Positions 4,197 through 9,274 of a DNA stretch of 9,274 nucleotides are shown piece by piece (the stretch's first letter is position 1; each line of letters opens with the position of its first letter). The position numbers and the translations under genes are program-made. The stretch is from CAYHOI01 sp964358175 (GTDB lineage Bacteria > Margulisbacteria > Riflemargulisbacteria > GWF2-35-9). Location of the stretch: positions 1 through 9,274 of the forward strand of contig CAYHOI010000076.1 in the NCBI GenBank assembly GCA_964358175.1, in the 5' to 3' direction. Below the pieces are notes generated by a model. It worked only from the letters and a program-made list of their open reading frames with translations, did not search any database and was not told the DNA's origin.

Positions 4197-6265
4197 ATCG
4201 TTTGCCCGAGAGAGGTTTCAATGTCGAGAAGTGGAATTTTCACTTCCAAAACCTTTTGACACATCGTTTCAATTGTGCTCAATGGGCAGATAACATACCC
4301 TTTTCCTTCTCTGCATTGTAAAAGATTTTTTTGACAGGCATCCTCCATTGGGATCGTAAGTTTACAAGGTTTGGGGGAAAGAAAGTTAATAATCAAGGCT
4401 ATTTTTTCGAAACGGAAAACATCAACCAGCAGATTACTGAAGTCCACCCTTATAAAGATGTTTTCCTGGTTGTACCCAAAATGGACTTTGCTAATCAGCC
4501 TTTTCTCACAGTACGCCTCCGTTATTTTCTGTGTGTCATAAACCCCGGCATTTTGCCATTCATAATAATCGGTGACCCGTCCATCTATTTGAGGAGAAAT
4601 CATCCCTTGAATCTTTTTCTCTTCACGGATTTGTGAGATTTTTTTAATAGGCAAAAAAAGCGCTTGAGGGGGAACCATTCCGATAACCTCGTAAATCATG
4701 AGCACATGTTGACGAAAAAGTTCATCAAATTCTTGATCATTTTTGCTGCTATGGTCATTTCCATACCACCAGTTCCAGTCGGAACCCTCTGCAATATAGA
4801 TTTCTTCCCATGCCAGCCCAAGTCTTTTCAACTCTCCATGGGTAAAGTTGCCTCCCTTGAGCTCTTGCCAATATTCGAGGTCATGTCGTGCTTGTCGCAG
4901 AAACTCCCAAGCCTTGTTGTCTTCGTCATGTCCGATCCAGATATTAAAGTTCGCATTGATCCACGACCCAGGGTGAATATCCTGTAATGGGTTGTGGTGA
5001 TGAGGATGTCGTTCAATATAACGACTGATGGTGGTCGATGTAAGGTGTTCATCCTCGTCAAGGGCGGCATAAAGGTTGTAGAGAAAATCCCATCCGTTAT
5101 CTGCGAAGTGTTCCCAGGCGTTCTCGCCATCTAAGATAATCGGAATAATGGGCATTTCATCTTGAGAAGATGAATGCTTTGCTATGGTTAATGCTCTATC
5201 CATAAAATCTTCAACGGCCTCCAGAGCACTATAGTTTTTATAGTCAAACCCAATTCGATCACTCAAAAAGGAATCCCGAAAAAACAGATGAATAGTTCCG
5301 TCAAACGTCTTGGGACGATAATCATAACAACGATACCCACTATCTACATCTACGTTGAGATGTTGATCTTGAAGTGTGAGTTGAAGCAGACGTTGGTCTG
5401 TGGCAATCCACTGGACTCCTTGATTGGCGATGAGGGCTATTGAGGCATCGCAAACCGCTCCCTCAGGGGGCCAGACACCTTTGGGGCGAATCCCAAAAAG
5501 TTTTTCAATATAATTAAGGGCTAGCAGGAGTTGACGTTGTGCATCGACAGCATGATTAAATGTCGTGGGGAGAGATACCTGAGGGTCAGATGACTTGGCA
5601 ATGGTACTGTCGCAGATCAGTGGAATAATGGGATGATAAAACGGTGAGGTAGAAATTTCAATTTGCCCTTTATCCTGCAGGGACTTGTATAAGGGTAGAA
5701 TTTGTTTCATGATCTCAAATTGTTTATCCAGAAGAGCGGTTTTCTCTTCCTGAGTAAAATTTCCTCCCTTGGTAATGAGGGATCGAATGGTTTCGTCATT
5801 TCGTTTGGAATAGGTTCCGAACCAAGTCAGGTTATACCAGACCTGTAGATCTAGAATATCCTGTGATCTAAAGGTTTCAGGTTGGCCACGCCGAAGAAAT
5901 AACTCATGGTAACGCGGATAGGGCTTGATGAAGTTGTCTTCGTGACAGAGGAAAAAATTTTTAAGCAAAAACTGTTTCTCTTGAGAGTTCAGTGTTTCTG
6001 CAGATTTTCGGGTATAGTCTAAAAAAGTATCAGAGATTTCCCCTGAGACGTATTGAGCAATTTGAACCAACAAGGATGGAACCAGATTGAAATTAACCTT
6101 CATTCGAGGGAAAAGCTCCACAAGTTTAGCCATATCGTAATAGTCTTTGATAGCGTGTAAGCGCACCCAGGGCAGTAATGCGATATCACTGACAGGGCTT
6201 ACGTAGTAAGGTTGGTGCATGTGCCACAGGAAGACGATCTGAGCTCTGCCGGACATCAGAAGCAT
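4079..6265 (-). CDS. GH57 family alpha-glucan hydrolase/transferase
   Basis: 728 residues carrying all five GH57 motifs in order: HMHQP (15-19); GQIEISTSPFYHP (200-212); WPPEG (265-269, E268 the expected nucleophile); DGENAWEHF (379-387, D379 the expected acid/base); and the HPGSW...KAWEF block (431-455). SDWNWWYG (495-502) is typical of the amylopullulanase-like subgroup. A C-terminal beta-rich region (about 560-728) is probably a non-catalytic accessory domain. There is no signal peptide, so it acts in the cytoplasm on glycogen or maltodextrins by a retaining mechanism. Whether it is an alpha-amylase, a 4-alpha-glucanotransferase or a debranching enzyme cannot be told from sequence. ATG 6265 is used; ATG 6256 is an alternative with AAGAG 10 nt upstream. 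It lies 117 bp after aspS on the same strand; galT and the CBM48 gene lie beyond the interrupting segment. Confidence 0.93.
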   Translation of the reverse strand: MLLMSGRAQIVFLWHMHQPYYVSPVSDIALLPWVRLHAIKDYYDMAKLVELFPRMKVNFNLVPSLLVQIAQYVSGEISDTFLDYTRKSAETLNSQEKQFLLKNFFLCHEDNFIKPYPRYHELFLRRGQPETFRSQDILDLQVWYNLTWFGTYSKRNDETIRSLITKGGNFTQEEKTALLDKQFEIMKQILPLYKSLQDKGQIEISTSPFYHPIIPLICDSTIAKSSDPQVSLPTTFNHAVDAQRQLLLALNYIEKLFGIRPKGVWPPEGAVCDASIALIANQGVQWIATDQRLLQLTLQDQHLNVDVDSGYRCYDYRPKTFDGTIHLFFRDSFLSDRIGFDYKNYSALEAVEDFMDRALTIAKHSSSQDEMPIIPIILDGENAWEHFADNGWDFLYNLYAALDEDEHLTSTTISRYIERHPHHHNPLQDIHPGSWINANFNIWIGHDEDNKAWEFLRQARHDLEYWQELKGGNFTHGELKRLGLAWEEIYIAEGSDWNWWYGNDHSSKNDQEFDELFRQHVLMIYEVIGMVPPQALFLPIKKISQIREEKKIQGMISPQIDGRVTDYYEWQNAGVYDTQKITEAYCEKRLISKVHFGYNQENIFIRVDFSNLLVDVFRFEKIALIINFLSPKPCKLTIPMEDACQKNLLQCREGKGYVICPLSTIETMCQKVLEVKIPLLDIETSLGQTIQFMVSAERVGREVERWPMGNLFEIPLPSDAEMASRWMV

Positions 6266-6271
6266 ACTCTT

Positions 6272-6288
6272 GCGAAAATGGGTTTCGC
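6272..6288 (-). promoter_or_regulatory. Hairpin 6 nt before the GH57 start codon
   Basis: GCGAAA-CCCAT-TTTCGC on the minus strand forms a perfect 6-bp stem with a 5-nt loop. Only AAGAGT separates it from ATG 6265, so it borders the ribosome site and could modulate initiation or start choice (6265 or 6256). No T-run follows, so it is not a terminator. Confidence 0.4.
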
Positions 6289-6298
6289 CGTTGTCATT

Positions 6299-6330
6299 CG
6301 TCGCTCATTTACGCACAGTAAACGTCGCTC
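6299..6330 (-). repeat. 8-bp direct repeats flanking a small inverted repeat, upstream of GH57
   Basis: GAGCGACG occurs at 6330-6323 and again at 6306-6299 on the minus strand, 24 bp apart. Between them lies TTTAC-TGTGC-GTAAA (6322-6308), a perfect 5-bp inverted repeat. The block sits inside the 117-bp aspS-GH57 gap, about 35 bp before the GH57 ATG. The arrangement resembles a regulator site or a structured leader. No clear -10/-35 pair was seen in this gap. Confidence 0.4.
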
Positions 6331-6383
6331 CTCATTCCTAGCCGAAAAACCATTTTCACTAAGAGTTCCAAAAACCTTCATTG

Positions 6384-8171
6384 TTATGTTGGAATATCCC
6401 TAAGGCGAATATGTAAATCACGTAGTTGGTCAGAAGAGACTCTTCCTGGAGCCGATGTTAGCGGGCATATGGCACTTTGAGTCTTCGGAAAGGCAATGAC
6501 ATCTCGAATGGACTCAGATCCAGTCATCATCATCACAAGCCGGTCAAGCCCAAGTGCTAATCCACCGTGAGGGGGCGTGCCATAGTCGAGTGCTTGTAGC
6601 AGGAATCCAAACTTTTCTTGTGCGGACTCAGGTGAGATGTTGAGGAGATTGAGAATCTTCATTTGAATATCAGAACGGTGGATACGTATGCTCCCCCCGC
6701 CTAACTCTACCCCATTAAGGACAATGTCGTAGGCAAGTGATTTGAGCTGAAGCGGATCACCCTCTAATTCACTTACATCATTGATGCGAGGCTTTGTAAA
6801 AGGATGGTGGATCGCCGTCAGTCCTTCAGTGCCTTTTTCAAACATTGGGAAATCCGTAATCCATGTCCATGCATAGTCTGTGTAAGGAGTAACCCCTAAG
6901 CGCTGAACCACCTCTAGGCGTAAACGTCCGAGCACTTCATTTGTCACCGATGCTGTATCAGCAATAAAAATTAAGACATCCCCTGGTTTCGCCTCAAAGC
7001 GTTTCATGAGATCGACCAATTGTTCAGGTGCGAAAAATTTAACAATGGGGGATTGATATTCATATTGGGACTCATCACGCGGGCTGTCTTCTTTGATGGT
7101 GATCCATGCCATTCCCTTGGCTCCATTTTTCTTGGAAAACTCAACCAGTTCATCAAGGTGTTTTCTGCTGAGGGTATACCCTTGCTTTATATTAATTCCT
7201 TTGATAAGACCGCCGGAATGAGCCACATCGTGGAATACTTTAAATTCTACGGAATGACACAGGTCAGAAATATCCACGAGTTCAAATCCGAATCGAAGAT
7301 CAGGTTTATCGCTGCCGAACCGCCGGATTGCCTCGTCGTAGCTTAGGCGGGGAATTGGAAGGTTTACATCGATATTTATCGCTGAAAAGGCCTCGCGAAT
7401 GATTCCCTCGGTGAGATCCATGACGTCATTTTCATCCACGAAGGACATTTCAATGTCTATCTGAGTGAACTCAGGTTGGCGATCTGCACGTAAATCCTCG
7501 TCACGAAAACATTTTGCGATCTGGTAGTAACGCTCAAATCCGGACGCCATGAGAATTTGCTTAAAGAGTTGTGGTGACTGAGGTAGGGCAAAGAATTGGC
7601 CAGGATTTACACGACTGGGCACGAGATAATCTCGGGCTCCCTCAGGGGTGCTTTTGGTGAGGATGGGTGTCTCCACGTCCAGAAACCCTGCCTGATCCAA
7701 AAACTCTCGAACCTTTTGGACAATTTTGTGGCGCAGAATGAATCGTTCCAGGTTCGCATGTCGTCTTAGGTCGAGATAGCGGTACTTAAGCCTGAGGGTC
7801 TCATCGACTTCTTCATCATCGGCGACACTGAATACGGGGGTTTTGGAAGTGTTGAGTACTTCTAATTCTTTGCACTCAACTTCAACTTCGCCCGTTCCCA
7901 TTTTTGGATTTATGGTTTCTGGAGAACGTGCTGTTACGACCCCTGTTAAAGCCAAAACATACTCGCTACGAACGGTCTCGCCGAGATGGTGCGTTTTGTC
8001 GCTGGAACGAACTGCGTCGATCGTTACCTGGACGATGCCTGATCGATCCCGAAGGTCAATGAATATCACGCCACCATGATCCCGACGACGATGTACCCAC
8101 CCATTCAGGGAGATTGTTTGTCCGATATGCTCGGCGCGAAGTTTTCCACAATCAATGGTTCGTTTGATCAT
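6384..8171 (-). CDS. aspS: Aspartyl-tRNA synthetase, bacterial type
   Basis: 595 residues, the normal length of bacterial AspRS. An OB-fold anticodon-binding domain (about 1-110, with GWVHRRRDHGG at 24-34) is followed by the class II catalytic core. Motif 1 lies around FLDVETPILTKSTPEG (163-178), QSPQLFKQ at 198-205, motif 2 at FRDEDLRADRQPEFTQ (222-237), the bacterial GAD insertion at about 285-420, and motif 3 at GLALGLDRL (537-545). It charges tRNA-Asp with aspartate in the cytoplasm. H32 matches the histidine found at the equivalent position of non-discriminating AspRS such as that of Pseudomonas aeruginosa, so the enzyme may also charge tRNA-Asn. ATG 8171 overlaps the queC TGA as ATGA, indicating translational coupling. 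The TAA at 6384 is followed by a 117-bp gap to GH57. Confidence 0.97.
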   Translation of the reverse strand: MIKRTIDCGKLRAEHIGQTISLNGWVHRRRDHGGVIFIDLRDRSGIVQVTIDAVRSSDKTHHLGETVRSEYVLALTGVVTARSPETINPKMGTGEVEVECKELEVLNTSKTPVFSVADDEEVDETLRLKYRYLDLRRHANLERFILRHKIVQKVREFLDQAGFLDVETPILTKSTPEGARDYLVPSRVNPGQFFALPQSPQLFKQILMASGFERYYQIAKCFRDEDLRADRQPEFTQIDIEMSFVDENDVMDLTEGIIREAFSAINIDVNLPIPRLSYDEAIRRFGSDKPDLRFGFELVDISDLCHSVEFKVFHDVAHSGGLIKGINIKQGYTLSRKHLDELVEFSKKNGAKGMAWITIKEDSPRDESQYEYQSPIVKFFAPEQLVDLMKRFEAKPGDVLIFIADTASVTNEVLGRLRLEVVQRLGVTPYTDYAWTWITDFPMFEKGTEGLTAIHHPFTKPRINDVSELEGDPLQLKSLAYDIVLNGVELGGGSIRIHRSDIQMKILNLLNISPESAQEKFGFLLQALDYGTPPHGGLALGLDRLVMMMTGSESIRDVIAFPKTQSAICPLTSAPGRVSSDQLRDLHIRLRDIPT

Positions 8172-8869
8172 TGCGGTAGTATATCGGGAGGGTTGGAACG
8201 TTGTCTAGTCTGATCATAAATTGGATCAACGATGCCAGCTACTTCGAATCCCTTCGCGCGAAGTTGACAGGCGGGGCACAGGCCGCAGGGTGGGCTTTCG
8301 CCCTTGTAACAGGTATGTGTATAAGCCATATAATCCAGAGCCCCCAAGTCCTTAGCAAGGAGTACCGTCTCTTGTTTGCTCTTGTAGAGCAAAGGGGCAT
8401 GGATCATGAATGGGAACGCCATCCCAAGGGTGATCGTTTTTTCGAGCGATTTCAGCGTCTCTTCCCTGCAATCAGGGTACCCACTGTAATCCACCTGAGA
8501 TACTCCTATGACAATGTTTGGCATTTTTCTTTCATAAGCATAAGTAGCCGCTAGGGTGACAAATAGTAAATTCCTCCCTGGAACAAAGGTCGTTGGAAGC
8601 TGGCTTTCTTTATTTATTTCGATGGGATGATCCGACATCATTGCGTTCGAGGTGAGTTGGCTTAGAACATCTAGCGTAATAATCTTTTGAGGAACGTGTG
8701 CGATCTTCGCGATCTGTGCTGCACAGTCAAGCTCGCGAATGTGACGTTGGCCATAGTTAAAGGTGATCACCTCGACCGAATCAAATCGTTGAAGAGCCCA
8801 GAACAATGCTGTGGTGGAATCTTGCCCACCACTGAGTAGCACGATTGCCGATGTTGTGTCGCGTTTCAA
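8168..8869 (-). CDS. queC: 7-cyano-7-deazaguanine synthase
   Basis: 233 residues, typical of QueC. The enzyme converts 7-carboxy-7-deazaguanine to preQ0 with ATP and ammonia, in the queuosine pathway for tRNA modification. The PP-loop is SGGQDSTT (13-20). VPGRN (96-100) and SGYPDCR (129-135) are family motifs. The zinc site is C187, C195, C198 and C201 (C-x7-C-x2-C-x2-C), all present. The start is TTG 8869, whose last two bases plus the next A form the TGA of the upstream decarboxylase gene (TTGA overlap). No ribosome site is seen, because an 8-G/8-C tract and further C residues occupy the place; initiation may depend on coupling. The stop overlaps aspS by 4 nt. No other que genes are in the window. 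The start is less certain than the identity. Confidence 0.95.
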   Translation of the reverse strand: MKRDTTSAIVLLSGGQDSTTALFWALQRFDSVEVITFNYGQRHIRELDCAAQIAKIAHVPQKIITLDVLSQLTSNAMMSDHPIEINKESQLPTTFVPGRNLLFVTLAATYAYERKMPNIVIGVSQVDYSGYPDCREETLKSLEKTITLGMAFPFMIHAPLLYKSKQETVLLAKDLGALDYMAYTHTCYKGESPPCGLCPACQLRAKGFEVAGIVDPIYDQTRQRSNPPDILPQ

Positions 8870-9264
8870 GGGGCTAGGGGGGGGACGGCGAGCTTTGCCT
8901 TGAAGTAGTCGATGGTTCGGCTGAGCCCCTGATCGAGCATAATTTTGGGCTCCCAGTTCAGAAGGGTTCTCGCCAAAGTGATATCCGGCTGACGTTGTTT
9001 CGGATCATCTTGAGGCAAGGGTTTTTGTTCAACTTTGTTCCTGCTGCCAAGTTTGTGAATGACCAGCTGAGCCAGATCCAGTATGGTAAATTCATTAGGA
9101 TTTCCAAGATTGATGGGGCCAATGGATTGGTCCTGATTCATCATTCGAATGAGACCCTCAACCAAGTCATCCACGTAGCAAAAAGATCGCGTTTGACTCC
9201 CATTTCCGTAGACCGTCAGATTTTTCCCAGAAAGAGCCTGGAGGAAGTATTTGAACGGTAAGCC
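8866..9264 (-). CDS. UDP-glucuronate decarboxylase-like SDR, C-terminal part only
   Basis: The last 132 residues of an extended short-chain dehydrogenase. YGNGSQTRSFCYVDDLVEG followed by INLGNPNEFTILDLA and DPKQRQPDITLARTLLNWEP are hallmarks of the UDP-glucuronate decarboxylase (UXS, UDP-xylose-forming) group and its close relatives among NAD-dependent sugar epimerases/dehydratases. The Rossmann N-terminus and the YxxxK catalytic pair lie outside the window. Homology clearly begins upstream of GTG 9174, so that codon is not the real start. In frame, TAG (9267-9265) closes the reading just before the window end, inside a fold-back palindrome; this is probably an end artefact rather than a true stop. 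The TGA overlaps the queC TTG. It would supply nucleotide sugar for surface polysaccharide. Confidence 0.88.
   Translation of the reverse strand, partial: GLPFKYFLQALSGKNLTVYGNGSQTRSFCYVDDLVEGLIRMMNQDQSIGPINLGNPNEFTILDLAQLVIHKLGSRNKVEQKPLPQDDPKQRQPDITLARTLLNWEPKIMLDQGLSRTIDYFKAKLAVPPLAP
8877..8884. repeat. 8-G homopolymer at the decarboxylase-queC junction
   Basis: Eight consecutive G (C on the coding strand) encode PP near the decarboxylase C-terminus, 7 nt before the queC TTG. No stop lies in the queC frame between the tract and the TTG, so gain of one G would shift the decarboxylase reading into queC and fuse the two products. Slippage in the cell or a sequencing error could both occur here. 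Confidence 0.6.
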
Positions 9265-9274
9265 CTAAAAGGGC
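9262..9274. repeat. Fold-back palindrome at the window end
   Basis: GCCCT-AAA-AGGGC is a perfect 5-bp inverted repeat with a 3-nt loop forming the last 13 bases. It contains the in-frame TAG that interrupts the decarboxylase. Such an end is typical of an assembly or amplification fold-back, though a real hairpin cannot be excluded. Confidence 0.55.

Noticed and set aside
4331..5130. Several 100-residue frames inside the GH57 gene
   Set aside because: The GH57 frame carries all five family motifs across this stretch; the others show no recognisable domain.
8201..8554. 117-residue plus-strand frame
   Set aside because: It is antisense to the conserved queC PP-loop ATPase and zinc-site coding sequence.
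8866..9174. GTG 9174 as the start of a small complete gene
   Set aside because: The conserved SDR sequence continues upstream of it (YGNGSQTRSFCY), so the gene is a fragment, not a 102-residue protein.

Overview
The window looks like chromosomal DNA of a free-living Gram-negative-type bacterium of moderate G+C. The gene set and protein style (GH57 glucan enzyme, GalT-like protein, DUF4912 protein, AMPK-type CBM48 protein, aspS-queC pair, UDP-sugar decarboxylase) would fit Nitrospirota or a related lineage. That placement is a weak inference from gene content. The odd length and a fold-back palindrome at the right end suggest a whole metagenomic contig rather than a cut from a finished genome.

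Minus-strand backbone, read right to left (its direction of transcription). A 3'-terminal piece of a UDP-glucuronate decarboxylase-like SDR (8866-9264) overlaps queC (8168-8869, TTG start), which overlaps aspS (6384-8171) by ATGA. After 117 bp that contain repeats and hairpins comes a 728-residue GH57 alpha-glucan enzyme (4079-6265). Beyond the interruption described next come a GalT-like nucleotidyltransferase (950-1993), a stand-alone AMPK-beta-like CBM48 protein (651-929) and a Rho_N + DUF4912 protein cut by the left edge (1-620). GH57, the GalT-like protein and CBM48 together look like a cytoplasmic glycogen/alpha-glucan module. The GalT-like protein has two CxxC motifs, as in ADP-glucose phosphorylase, so it may act on ADP-glucose rather than in the Leloir pathway.

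Interruption, about 2.04-4.08 kb. The module is split by a patch of different character. It holds an unrecognised minus-strand gene (2100-2717, TTG start, hairpin leader), an aberrant initiator-type tRNA-Met (2985-3059) with its own promoter and terminator, and a plus-strand pair on A/T-rich DNA: a small membrane protein (3149-3583) overlapping a soluble protein with DAFRHA...MDLWNNKVGR signatures (3576-4196). The last 39 codons of that protein are antisense to the 3' end of the GH57 gene, as expected if a foreign gene was cut at an insertion junction near 4075. Tandem 11-bp repeats with GTGT cores lie near the left edge (2047-2068) and just after the tRNA (3106-3127). A tRNA, repeats, A/T-rich genes of unknown function and a truncated ORF point to a decayed integrative element. 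No integrase is present in the window.

Regulation visible in the sequence. galT has a strong sigma70-like promoter whose -10 box ends 8 nt before the ATG, so its transcript is probably leaderless. An 8-G tract lies just before the TTG start of queC. No CRISPR array, rRNA or transposase was seen.
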